Positions 1-10,474 of a DNA stretch of 64,000 nt are shown here, in pieces; the stretch's first letter is position 1; every line of letters starts with the position of its first letter. Position numbers and translations under genes: made by a program. The stretch covers positions 20,116,446 to 20,180,445 of the forward strand of contig OZ014411.1 in the NCBI GenBank assembly GCA_963965975.1, written 5' to 3'. The stretch is from Xestospongia bergquistia (lineage: Eukaryota; Porifera; Demospongiae; Haplosclerida; Petrosiidae). The notes beneath the pieces are model-generated. The model searched no databases, was not told where the DNA came from, and worked only from the letters and a program-made list of their open reading frames with translations.

Positions 1-672
1 GATATGCTGAGAGATCGCCTTATCTGTGGATGTAATAATGAGCGCCTGCAACGTCTACTGCTGGCAAAACCACCACATCTAACGTTTGACAAAGCATTTA
101 CAATTGCACAAGCCCACGAATCGGCTGAACGAAGTGCCAAAGATCTACTAAGGCCGGACTCATCTCAGGTTAACTCACTGAAAGGACGACGAGATCCTAA
201 TTTCTCAAGAGATCGTGCTGTTAGCATCGAATGCTATCGGTGTCTAGGGGCCCATTCCCCAGCTCTTTGCAGATTCAAAGACGTTGCCTGTTCATTCTGT
301 AAGAAAACAGGGCACATTGCAAGGGCCTGTCGTTCTAAAAGGGGTCCTGTACAAAAGGACACTCACAAAAGTACTCACACTACGCGTAGGAAAAACCTGA
401 GAGATACGCCGAATTGAGCACATCAAATCACTGACTCGGAAGCTGACCACTCCCCCAACGAATCAACGTATACATTGTTTAACATGAATATCAATCGTGT
501 AAAACCCATGCAGGTGACCGTGAATGTTAACGGTGTGGACATCACCATGGAAGTAGACACTGGAGCCTCGGTTTCAATAATCAGCGAGTCTACATATCGC
601 AAGTACTGGGAAAAAGGCCAAGCACCGCCTATTGTACCATCCAGTACCAATCTGAAAACTTATACAGGTTAA
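1..672 (+). pseudogene. gag nucleocapsid and protease region, Gypsy A
   Basis: Partial at the 5' edge. The first ORF (4-417) holds two CCHC-type knuckles, beginning CYRCLGAHSPALC and CSFCKKTGHIARAC, which bind the element RNA. After a TGA stop the same frame resumes from about 475 with the aspartic protease motif VDTGAS (around 550-575), then stops at TAA 670-672. An LLGRDWL-type protease end lies at 765-787, before RT. The upstream part resembles the end of a Gypsy capsid domain (LRDRLICGCNN). Confidence 0.88.
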
Positions 673-732
673 CAATTATCTATAAAGGGGGTTATAAATG
701 TCACAGTTAAATATGAAAACCAATGTCACTCT

Positions 733-2160
733 TTGCAGCTTACAGTTGTGAAAGGATCTGGACCATGTCTCCTTGGAAGAGATTGGTTACTCAAGATAAA
801 ACTCAACTGGGAAAAACTGCATTTAAATTATTTACAACCTAAAGCCTTGAAATTAGAGGATGTTCTAAATCGTCACAACGTCCTGTTCAAGGATGAACTA
901 GGTCTAGTACAAAGCACACAAGCAAAACTACATGTTGACCCACAAAGTCAACCCAAATACTTCAGACCAAGACCAATTCCATATGCTCTACGAGGTAAAG
1001 TGGAACAAGAACTAGAAAGACTGGAGAAAGTTGGCATCATAGAGCCCGTAGAATTTTCAGAATGGGCTGCACCTGTTGTCCCAGTCATCAAACGGGATGG
1101 AACTGTCAGAATTTGTGGTGACTACAAGCTCACCGTAAACCAAGCCGCTAAGTTAGATACTTACCCACTTCCCAAGATTGACGATCTCTTCTCTCAACTG
1201 GCTGGAGGGAAAAAGTTTACAAAACTTGACCTTGCACATGCATACCAACAGATCGCTCTAGAACCTGACTCCAAGCAGTACTTAACCATCAATACTCACA
1301 AAGGATTATATCAATACACTCGTCTTCCCTTTGGAGTCCACTCAGCACCAGCAATCTTCCAACGAACAATAGAAGGCATTTTGAGAGGTGTCAAGAACGT
1401 TGCTGTCTCTATTGATGACAATCTCATTACAGGTGTGTCTGAAGAAGAGCACTTGCAAACGCTGGACAAGGTGTTGAGTCGACTAAAGGCAGAGGGGATG
1501 CGTCTGAAGCGAGACAAATGTGCCTTTATGCTCCCAAAGGTTGAATACCTGGGGCATGTTATAACAGCTAAAGGACTACACCCAGCTGAAGATAAAATTC
1601 GAGCTATTTTAAAAGCTCCAGCTCCTCATAATGTGGCACAATTACGTTCATTTCTCGGTCTGGTGAATTATTATGGAAAATTCCTTCATCAATTATCTAC
1701 CTTGTTAGCACCACTTTACATACACTCTGTTACAAAAGAATAAGAAATGGTTTTGGGGAACAGATCAGAAGAAAGCCTTCTCAGATATCAAAGAAATATT
1801 AACTTCTCCAAAGTTGTTGGTCCATTATGATCCTCAGAAAAAGTTAATGCTCTCATGCGATGCCTCTCCTTATGGAATAGGAGCTGTGCTGTCTCATATC
1901 ATGGAGGATGGTTCGGAAAAGCCAGTAGCATTTGCATCACGTTCTCTTGCTCCAGCTGAGAAGAGGTATTCTCAGCTTGATAAAGAAGCATTAGCAATTA
2001 TATTTGGAGTGAAGAAGTTTCACCACTATTTGTTTGGTCGACATTTTACCATTTGTTCGGATCACAAGCCACTCCAGCATCTATTTAATGAAAATCGTCT
2101 CATTCCATCTTTAGCGTCAGCAAGAATTCAACGTTGGGCACTGGCGTCTATAAATCAGGA
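733..2160 (+). pseudogene. reverse transcriptase and RNase H, Gypsy A
   Basis: RT motifs are in order: WAAPVVPVIKRDG, RICGDYKLTVN, the first catalytic Asp in FTKLDLAHAYQQI, LPFGVHSAPAIFQ, and the catalytic box as SIDDN, where most family members have a YxDD box. YLGHVI and RSFLGLVNYYGKF follow. The frame ends at a stop at 1741 and RNase H continues in frame 2 from about 1715, with LSCDASPYGIGAVLSH, EKRYSQLDKEALAIIFGVKKFHHY and the SDHKPL box. The RNase H frame is lost again near 2150. Confidence 0.92.
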
Positions 2161-3530
2161 AATTCAAACGCAAACGCTGACCTACTTAGCAGACTTCCCT
2201 TACCAGAAACTATTGCAGATGTTCCTATCCCTGGTGAATTGATACTGCTCATGAAAACCTTACAATCGTCACCCATAACGAGCACAAAAGTCAAGTCTTG
2301 GACAGATAAAGACCCTATATTAGCTCGCGTACGAAATTGTACACTAAAGGGGCAGACTAAAACAAGTGCTGAAGATTTACGCCCATTCTCCCAACGAAAA
2401 GAGGAGTTAAGTGTCCAAGATGGTTGCATACTTTTGGGTTGCCGAGTAGTAATTCCAAAAGTAGGAAGAGAGAAGTTGCTTGATCAATTACACGAAACTC
2501 ACCCTGGTATTGTCAGGATGAAGAGTCTGGCAAGAAGCACTGTCTGGTGGCCAGGAATTGACAAGCAAATAGAAGAGAAGGTGAAGAGCTGTCAACAATG
2601 TCAGAGTAATCAAAAATCTCTAGCAGCAGTTCCAATGCATCCTTGGGAATGGCCAAAAAGACCTTGGGCTAGTATCCATATTGACCACGCCGGGACCATT
2701 TCAAGGTAAAATATTTTTAGTTGTTATTGATGCACATTCAAAATGGTTAGAGGTAGTTGTTGTACCTTCAACTTCATCCATTAATACCATCAGAGTTCTT
2801 AGGACTATGTTTGCTACCCATGGACTACCAGAAGTAGTTGTCTCAGACAATGGAACAGCCTTCACGAGTGGCGAGTTCCAAGAATTCTTGAAGAAGAATG
2901 GTATACAACATTTAAGGTCTGCACCGTATCACCCATCCAGCAATGGTTTAGCTGAACGGGGAGTACAAATTTTGAAGGAAGGATTGAAAAAGATTACAAA
3001 GAGATATTGAAACAAGACTTGCTTGACTATTGTATCATTACAGGATAACTCCCCACTCTACCACTGGTGTATCACCAGCTGAACTTTTAATGGGTAGAAA
3101 GCTCAGATGTCATCTAGACTTGTTACAATCGGACACATCTTCTCGGGTATTGGACAAACAAATGACACAAAAGAAACAACATGATAAGAAAACTAAGGAT
3201 CGTACGTTTAAGTTACATGACCAAGTTTTTGTTAAAGATTTTATTCATCATCGTAGATGGATACCTGGTTTTATTACTGGATTTGAAGGTTCACTAACTG
3301 CTGTGATTAAATTGAATGATGGTCGTATTACCAGAAGACACTTTGATCATATAAGAATTCGTTCATGTGATTCACCTAGTGATATACAAGATGATTTACC
3401 CATTGACCCTTCTCCCGAATCAGATCTAACCGAAACTCAAGAAGTACCTTCAGTAATACCGCCAGTCGAACTTCGTCGTTCAACTCGGATTCGTCATTCA
3501 CCAAAAAGATTCATACCTGGTATTGGCTAA
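2134..3530 (+). pseudogene. integrase, Gypsy A
   Basis: The N-terminal HHCC zinc domain (HETHPGIVRMKSL ... CQQCQSN) is at about 2495-2610. The DDE core follows: first Asp in IHIDHAG (about 2680), second in VVSDNGTAFTSGEF (about 2850), Glu in SSNGLAERGVQ (about 2940). Frame shifts lie near 2695 and 3010. The C-terminal half (3030-3530) has the HSTTGVSPAELLMGRKLRC block and ends in a basic tail (RRSTRIRHSPKRF), a form common at Gypsy polyprotein ends. Confidence 0.92.
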
Positions 3531-3541
3531 GGATGGAGGAA
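3529..3541 (+). other. polypurine tract, Gypsy A
   Basis: The purine-rich run AAGGATGGAGGAA lies just before the TG that opens the 3' LTR, where plus-strand DNA priming is expected. Element C has the related TGGAGGAA and element D GAAGGGGGAAGGGA at the same place. Confidence 0.65.
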
Positions 3542-3786
3542 TGTTGTGAACTAACCTAAGTGTGTTAATTAGTGTAAATTTAGGATTATACAATTATGGT
3601 TTGTGTTGATTACTTTGTGTTAATATCTTTTATGCTAGGTCATTGTTACATTGTTCCTTTCTTGTGTAGCTTTTGTTCATGTGTAAATTAGTTCTCATTT
3701 GCTCTACTTGTATTTAAGTTGTTCACTTTCTTAGTTGTTCATGATAATAAATTCTAGTCAGTTACTAAAGTGATCAGGACATTACA
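3542..3786 (+). repeat. putative 3' LTR, Gypsy A
   Basis: About 245 bp starting TGTTGTGAAC and ending GACATTACA, the same ending as the LTRs of element B. The start is set by the polypurine tract and the end by the TG...CA rule. No second copy lies in the window, so both boundaries are inferred. Confidence 0.6.
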
Positions 3787-4806
3787 AACAGGAACAACTG
3801 GATTAATGTTTAATGATGTATTGGTGTAAACAGAATATTTTATTGAAGTATAAATTACTACACCATTTGATGTAAGCAAATTTGGGAGATACCACAAAAA
3901 GGTTGTGAGAAAAAATAATTGCCTAAATGCGGCCCACTAGATGAATCAATTGAAACTACAGATGAACATTTGAATGATTCTTTCAGATGTAAGTTTGATC
4001 ATTCTCTCTTTTGAAACTTCATAATTAACAATATCGTATGTGTCTTGATGGTTCTAAACAGATCAACATCTCCATTTCAGATACAGGGTGTAATGGATTG
4101 GATTTGTGTATGTATCTTATTGTTATTCATATTGTGTGGTTATTCTAATGTGTGAAGAGTTGATTTGAGTTACGGGTAATATTACACAGGGTACCCACTT
4201 GAAGGAGTCCATTTATCCATAGGTGGAAAACATTAGAGTTTATGTCTTTTCATTGCCTTGTCTCTTTCCTCACCTTATCGATGGCACAAACTATCATAAT
4301 CTGTAAAAATGCTGAATATGACCTAATTCCTCCCTAAATTATCATGGTTTTCTTACTCAGACCAATCAAAGATCGATATGAAACTAATAAGTACCTTTCT
4401 TACCATATTGAGATGATTAAACCACTCCAAAAATGGTAAGTTTCTACCCTCCTCGCTATCCATGAATTAAAACATTTGAAAAGGGTACATCCATAACCTG
4501 CAACTGGTGCACATTTATGTATATAGAAAGGCAAAAGGTGAAAAACAATTACATTGAGATATATAGCAAAGTCTCTTTCAAAAAGAGCAAGGAGATCATG
4601 TATGTCAGCTTGTATGCTCTCTATTAACTATTAACTCAATGTCCACATCATGTGAGCAAAGTTGAGTTATCACAAAATAAGTAGAGGGTTGATTGTTGTC
4701 ATGGTCCTAATAGGTCTCGAAGCAAAATTTCAATATTCCACTGCATATGATTTCTTTCTATTCCGGAACTTGTAAAATATCTCAAAGTCACCAATCAAAC
4801 ATGAAA

Positions 4807-4942
4807 GGGACACATAATGGACCTTGCTCTGTCATTGTTAAGCATAATTTGATTCCTTGAAAAAGAGTGGAGCAGGGACACATAAATAGACCTTGCTCTG
4901 TCATTGGCAATATAATTTGATCCCTCAAAAACGAGTGGAGTA
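4807..4942. repeat. imperfect 68-bp tandem duplication
   Basis: GGGACACATAA followed by ACCTTGCTCTGTCATTG begins at 4807 and again at 4875. Both copies continue through ATAATTTGAT and AGTGGAG. Each copy carries a few substitutions and small gaps. Confidence 0.8.
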
Positions 4943-5180
4943 GGTGATAACTGATCACATGCTGTTACCAAGGATGACTCAAAGGGATTTTCTAGTCTTT
5001 CCTCTTAACAAACCTGTTTAGAATATTTGACACCACAAAGTAAGTGCATTAGATGTTCTGCTATATTCTTTATTAAGTGCATTGGTTCAGCTGAGGGGGC
5101 TTGTAATTCTGTTGTGATAAGGTAGTGTTCTCGAAACATAGTTACTCTTGCATCCAGTCTTTTCTGATAATTGTTTTCAT

Positions 5181-5258
5181 TTCACACCCGGAAGCCTTTT
5201 CATAGTAGTGGTCAATGTATTACATGCTCTTTTCAGTGGGAGGATAATGTTTATAAGG
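5181..5258 (+). repeat. dispersed repeat, copy 1
   Basis: This stretch (AGTGGTCAATGTATT then GGAGGATAA) matches 16880-16958 with moderate divergence. At the second site it runs into the coiled-coil ORF, ending at a splice-acceptor-like TTTTCAG. Here no ORF follows. Confidence 0.7.
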
Positions 5259-5477
5259 AAAGGATGTGGTGTCATCATGTAGGGAATGGAATGGTGTGAT
5301 TAACCTTCTATGTCCTAAGTGTACCATTTTTCAATACTCCCCTTTTAATTTACAATAAATACAGCCTGCATATGCTCCTGCTCCTAATAAACAAAAAATT
5401 AATGTCAATTCAGTATTAGTAAGGAGAATTGGCCACATATGTTCTTGAGTTCTTCAACGAAAGCTTTGAAGTATGGT

Positions 5478-5642
5478 GTAGTGGATCTTAATTGTATTAC
5501 TGATAATTATGTATGAATATTATTATAGTTAGAGCATGCTCAGTTGTTTGGTTCCTCATGTTATTATCTCGAGGTTGTTTGTTTCTGTGTCTTTGTTTAT
5601 TATCACAATAAATCTTTGTCAATAGTAAGCACAGACATTACA
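5478..5642 (+). repeat. 5' LTR, Gypsy B
   Basis: Begins TGTAGTGGATC and ends GACATTACA, with an AATAAA-like CACAATAAATC signal near its end. The primer site is expected just inside, at GAGGCGACAAGG from 5643. Element C has the related TGGCGACGAGG there. The priming tRNA was not identified. Confidence 0.95.
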
Positions 5643-5654
5643 GAGGCGACAAGG

Positions 5655-6801
5655 ATGGCATTTAAACCCGCATATGATCAAATGCTAGAGTTTGAGCCAT
5701 TGGTAGAGTCATTTTCAGTTTATGTGGAGCGAGTTAATCTGTTCTTCACTGCAAACGAAGTGCCAGAGGAGAAGAGAGTTCCTGTGTTTCTAACCATCGT
5801 AGGAAAAGTACCTATGCATTACTCAGGAACTTGTTGCAGCCTAGCTTACCTAAGGACAAAACGTTTGAAGACATAACGGAAATACTCAAGAAGCATTACC
5901 AACCTGCTCTGTCAGTGATTGCTGAGCGATTTCAATTTCATAAGAGGACCCAAAAAGAGGGGAAAGTGTTGCTAAGTATGTAGCCGAATTAAAGCGGTTA
6001 TCGACTCACTGTCAGTTTGTGGCATACCTCGATGATGCCTTATGAGATTGCTTGGTGTGTGGACTTCGGAAAGAATCGACTCAGAAGCAACTACTATTAG
6101 AAGATAAACTGAGATTCACGAAAGCCGTGGAGATGGCTCAAAATATCGAGTTGGTTGACAAACAGACGCTAGCAATAAAGAATGCTGCTACAGTCCCAAG
6201 TGGTATCACTAATCAAGTCTCTTCTTTAAGTACAACATGTTACAGGTGTGGTAAATCAAATCATACTGCCAGTCAGTGTCACTATAAAGATGTCGATTGT
6301 TTGAAATGTGGCAAAAGGGGTCACTTGAAAGCTGTCTGTTGCAGTAAAGGACCTATGAGAGGCCGACCTCCGGTTAGTAATCTTCACCTGAGTGAGACGT
6401 CCAAACAGTCAAAACTACGCTCTAGATCACAAAGAACAAAGTATATAGAAGAAATAGAAGATAAGAGCGCCAATCGGTCATCGGCTCCCAATCAAGATTT
6501 GGCACTGTTTAATGTAGGTGCTGAATCTCGTCGACCAATCAAAGTTGAAGTCAAAATTGGAGAGAGCCCATTGATAATGGAATTAGACACTGGAGCTGCT
6601 GTTTCCATTATATCACAACAGGAGTACGAATCCAAGTTTTCTCAGTACAAACTACACAAGTCTGATGTAATATTGAAGACGTATACTTCAGAAATGATGA
6701 ATGTAGTAGAAGAAATCACTGTTCATGTAAATTACCAGGATCAAGAAGTCGAACTGGATCTAGTAGTTGTCGAAGGAGCTGGACCAGCTCTACTAGGATG
6801 A
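5655..6801 (+). pseudogene. gag and protease, Gypsy B
   Basis: The likely gag start is the ATG at 5655 (MAFKPAYDQ), 12 bp inside the 5' LTR. The frame shifts near 5822. The capsid region continues in other frames, with stops, to about 6050. From 6052 an open frame holds zinc knuckles (CYRCGKSNHTASQC and CLKCGKRGHLKAVC) and the protease motif LDTGAAVS at about 6580. It ends at a TGA (6799-6801) inside the LLG.NWL block, consistent with an Arg CGA to TGA change. Confidence 0.88.
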
Positions 6802-6844
6802 AATTGGTTGGTACTCAAAGGTATTCAGTAACACTCTGGGAACT

Positions 6845-8160
6845 ATGTCTCAGTATTTTGCAAAACTACGCCTCAAACCTAATACTACCCCAAAGTTCTG
6901 GCACCCTCGTCCCATACCTTTTGCACTTAAAGATGGAATAGAGAGAGAACTTGACAAGGTCCAGTCAGCTGGAATCATTGAGCCTATTGTATTTAGTGAG
7001 TGGGCAGCACCTATCCTTGCTGTTCCCAAACAAGACGGCTCTATACATATATGTGGTGACTATAAGGTCACGCTTAGTCCATCGTTACAGATTGACCAAT
7101 ACCCATTACCAAAACCTGTAGAATTATTTGCTTCTGTATCAGGAGGTAAGAAATTCACAAAACTAGATTTATCTCAGGCATATCAGCAAATGTTGCTGGA
7201 TGATCAATCCAAAGGCCTAGTCACCATCAACACTCATCGTGAACTTTATCAATATACAAGAATGCCTTTTGGAATTGCCTCTGCTCCTGCTATTTTTCAG
7301 CAGACTATGGACATTATTTTACAAGGGATACCTCATACTATCTGCAATATTGATGATATACTAATAATAGGAGTTGACGACCAAGAACATCTCACCAATC
7401 TTGAAGAAGTACTCTGATGTTTACAATATCATGGAATCACGTTGAAGAAAAATAAATGTAAGTTTATGTGTGATCTTGTTGAGTATCTTGGCCATATTGT
7501 TGATAGTGAAGGTTTGCATGTCACCCCAGGCAAAATTGAAGCAATTGTGAATGCACCCAAACCTCAGAATGTCACTGAATTGAGAGCCTATTTAGGCTTA
7601 GTTAATTATTATGGCAAATTTATACCAAACTTAGCATCTACATTACAACCCCTCAACAGCCTACTGCAAAAGAATTGTAAATGGGTGTGGTCTGAAGAAT
7701 GTACAAAGGCAGTACAAGAGGCCAATAAAAAGTTGACCTCCTCTCATGTTCTCATCCATTATAATCCCTTACTCCCTATTCGATTAGCAACTGATGCCTC
7801 CCAATCTGGCATTAGGGCGGGCTTGACCCATGTCACACCGGATGGGGTGGAGAAGCCTATAGCTTTTGCCTCCCGGACCCTCTCAAAGTCAGAAAGGAAC
7901 TATTCTCAAATTGAGAAAGAAGGGTTGTCATTAATATTTGGTGTAAAAGAATTTAACCAATATTTCTATGGTAGGGAATTTACCTTAATTACTGACCACA
8001 ACCACTGACTACCATATTTGGATCTCATAAAGGTATACCTTCTATCACAGCTGCTCGACTACAGAGATGGGCTGTACTTTTGTCAACCTATCATTACAAC
8101 ATTATTTTCAGATCTACTAATGCTCATGGAAATGCTGATGGGCTATCTCGCCTTCCATTA
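6845..8160 (+). pseudogene. reverse transcriptase and RNase H, Gypsy B
   Basis: RT blocks are WAAPILAVPKQDG, HICGDYKVTL, FTKLDLSQAYQQM, MPFGIASAPAIFQQ and the catalytic NIDDIL at about 7350, with both aspartates kept. A TGA ends the frame at 7415-7417. The next frame (7442-8008) has YLGHIV, LRAYLGLVNYYGKF, then RNase H ATDASQSGI, EKEGLSLIFGVKEFNQYF and TDHN. The tail, with NAHGNADGLSRLPL, is at 8080-8160. Confidence 0.9.
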
Positions 8161-8307
8161 TCAGTTACTGAAGATGAGTCTTCCTTAAGTGAAGGAGGAT
8201 CAGCCATGTTTAATCTTGCTCAATTTGGTACCTTACCTGTTATGTGTACTGAGCTCCAGACTGTCACTCGTAATGACCCTGTTATGAGTTAAGTTCTACA
8301 TTATACA

Positions 8308-9514
8308 AGATATGGATGGCCAGCCGAAATTTCAGAAGACCTCAAACCATACTACCACCGGTCAAATGAGCTAACAATAGAGTCTAATTGTGTCATTCGT
8401 GTAGTTGTACCCAAGAAACTTAGAGCTCGAGTTCTTGAGGAATTGCATATCAGCCATATGGGTATGAATAAGATGAAACTAGTAGCTATGGGATTTGTGT
8501 GGTAGCCCTCAATCAATAAAGAAATTGAACAGTTAGCTAAATCTTGTGATGCATGTTTATCTGTTCGACATGTTCCAACTCGTTCACCATTACACCCTTG
8601 GTCTTGGCCAAGCCAGCCATGGCAAGGTGTGCATGTTGATTTTGCTGGACCACTGTTTGGTAAGACTTATTTGCTTGTAGTTGATAGTTACTCTAAATGC
8701 CCAGAGATCTGGCAAGTATCATCTATGTCTACTACAGCAACAATTGAAGTTCTAAGACACATTTTCTCTGTTTTTGGCCTACCTGAACGGCTGGTGTCTG
8801 ATAATGGCCTGCAGTTTACCTCTAATGAGTTTACTATTTTTCTTCGTAGCAACAACATTAAACATTTCAAGTCAGCCCCATATCACCTGTCAACAAATGG
8901 TGCTGTAGAGAGATTGGTCCAAACTCTAAAAAATTATCTTAAGAAAGGAAAGAAAGAAGGTCACACTAGTCAGTATATACTCTTGAATTTTCTCTTGTTT
9001 TACCGAGCAACTCCACACTCAACAACTGGCAAACCTTTTGCAGAACTAATGTTAAAAAGACCTTTAAGAACTGTACTGGACTTACTAAAAACCTACTACA
9101 GAAACTAAAGTTCGTAATCAACAAGGTCTACAGAAGAGTAATCATAACACTCATTCACAGTTCAGGCAATTTGAAGTAGGGCAGCAAGTCATGCTTCGTA
9201 GTTATCGTGATAATGACCCATCATGGATTAGTGGCAAAATAGTGAAGAAGAAGGGCGATGTTACGTTTTTGGTTGGAATCGAAGACGGGATCATTTGGAA
9301 ACATCATGTGGACAAGTTACTGGGTAAAGGTCAAAGTACTAAACTTGATGACACCTGGGAATATCCTAGTCATGTTACCTTTCCAATCTTGGTCCTGATC
9401 GGTCATGCAAGACATTTAATTCAGACGATTGTGCAACCAACGCTACTCGACGTTACCCTCAACAAGTTCATCATCCACCAGATCGATAATTTTGACAATT
9501 GTAGTCATGGATAA
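8308..9514 (+). pseudogene. integrase, Gypsy B
   Basis: The zinc domain (ELHISHMGMNKMK, then CDACLS) is broken by a TAG at about 8502 where relatives have a second Trp. The DDE core has Asp in VHVDFAG (about 8636), Asp in VSDNGLQFTSNEF (about 8800) and Glu in STNGAVERLVQ (about 8910), followed by HSTTGKPFAELMLKRPLR. The reading frame ends at 9108. A chromo/SH3-like tail is open at 9191-9514. A purine-rich tract (9571-9583) precedes the 3' LTR. Confidence 0.9.
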
Positions 9515-9583
9515 TAGTTAGTGCATTTATTATACATTCTATCGTGTATTGTTGTTTCATTTTTTTTTGTAAGAAGGAAGGAG

Positions 9584-9749
9584 TGTAGTGGATCTTAATT
9601 GTATTACTGATAATTATGTATGAAAATTATTATAGTTAGAGCATGCTCAGTTTTTTGGTTCCTCGTGTTATTATCTCGAGGTTGTTTGTGTCTGTGTCTT
9701 TGTTTATTATCACAATAAATCTTTGTCAATAGTAAGCACAGACATTACA
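9584..9749 (+). repeat. 3' LTR, Gypsy B
   Basis: 166 bp, near-identical to 5478-5642, again TGTAGTGG...GACATTACA and followed at once by the target duplicate TATGG. Confidence 0.95.
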
Positions 9750-9754
9750 TATGG

Positions 9755-10474
9755 ATCTAGGTTTTTAGGCTCCTTTCATTCAGGAATAATATCAACTAGG
9801 AATAATGATTCAGCTTTTGACTGTATATATTGAGGGAAAGTTCAAAACATTAAGCATTATTGGCCACAGACTATACTGACACCTTTCTCTTGCAAAGAAT
9901 CCATCAATTGTATAAGATCTCTATACTTCAGAGTTTTGTATGTCACCAAAAACCAAAGTTGTTACATTTCAGTAATATTCTTTCAGCACATATTAAAAAA
10001 AACTTCTGTGACAAGGGATGATTAAACATCTATCTCTCAAAGGACATGAACAAGAATAGACAACATATTTGTTAAATTGAAGCAAAATACTATCATGAAA
10101 AGGTACATTCAAATTATTATAGAAATTGATTAGTTTTTCTTTAGAAAAGAAAAAGTGCATCAACTTCATTTTAACTGAAATAATTCCCAAGTATGAAACT
10201 TCAGATTGTGTACAATAGTATCACCTCTTAAAAATTCTGTATGCTTTTTTCAGAGAAATCTGTAATGACTAATTATAAATTTATGAAAGTTCAATAAAAG
10301 TTTAAAAGTCAATGAAGTGCTGTATCAAAAACTCCATACATAATTTTTTGGGCTATTTGTAAACACTATAATTGGATTTTTTTTAAATTTAAAAATATCT
10401 TATAAAAATTATTTTATTACATTATGATTTCTGGTAACAGAAATATATGGAAAAATACATTAAAAGTTCATGAT
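9755..10474. other. AT-rich DNA without recognised genes
   Basis: Nothing beyond A/T runs and short chance frames. It ends at TTCATGAT (10467-10474), the left target duplicate of hAT-1. Confidence 0.5.

Larger units (their letters stand above)
1..3786 (+). mobile_element. Ty3/Gypsy LTR retrotransposon A, 5' part outside window
   Basis: Domains run in Ty3/Gypsy order: gag zinc knuckles, aspartic protease, reverse transcriptase, RNase H, integrase, then a purine-rich tract and a putative 3' LTR. The 5' LTR and most of gag lie left of the window. Gag, protease and RT share one frame, interrupted by stops at 415-417 (TGA), 670-672 (TAA) and 1741-1743 (TAA). Frame changes follow near 1715, 2150, 2695 and 3010. 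The copy cannot make its own polyprotein. Intact copies move by reverse transcription in the cytoplasm and integrase-mediated insertion. Confidence 0.93.
3787..5477. other. AT-rich DNA without recognised genes
   Basis: No reading frame of useful length or recognisable domain was seen on either strand. The stretch holds an imperfect 68-bp tandem duplication and one copy of a dispersed repeat that recurs near 16.9 kb, both listed separately. Confidence 0.5.
5478..9749 (+). mobile_element. Ty3/Gypsy LTR retrotransposon B, structurally complete
   Basis: Two LTRs of 165 and 166 bp (5478-5642 and 9584-9749) differ by a handful of substitutions and one 1-bp indel. They enclose gag, protease, RT, RNase H and integrase. 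The direct repeat TATGG lies immediately outside both LTRs (5473-5477 and 9750-9754), the 5-bp target duplication expected of this class. The whole element is 4272 bp. The coding part has many stops and shifts, so the copy is complete in structure but not autonomous. Confidence 0.95.
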
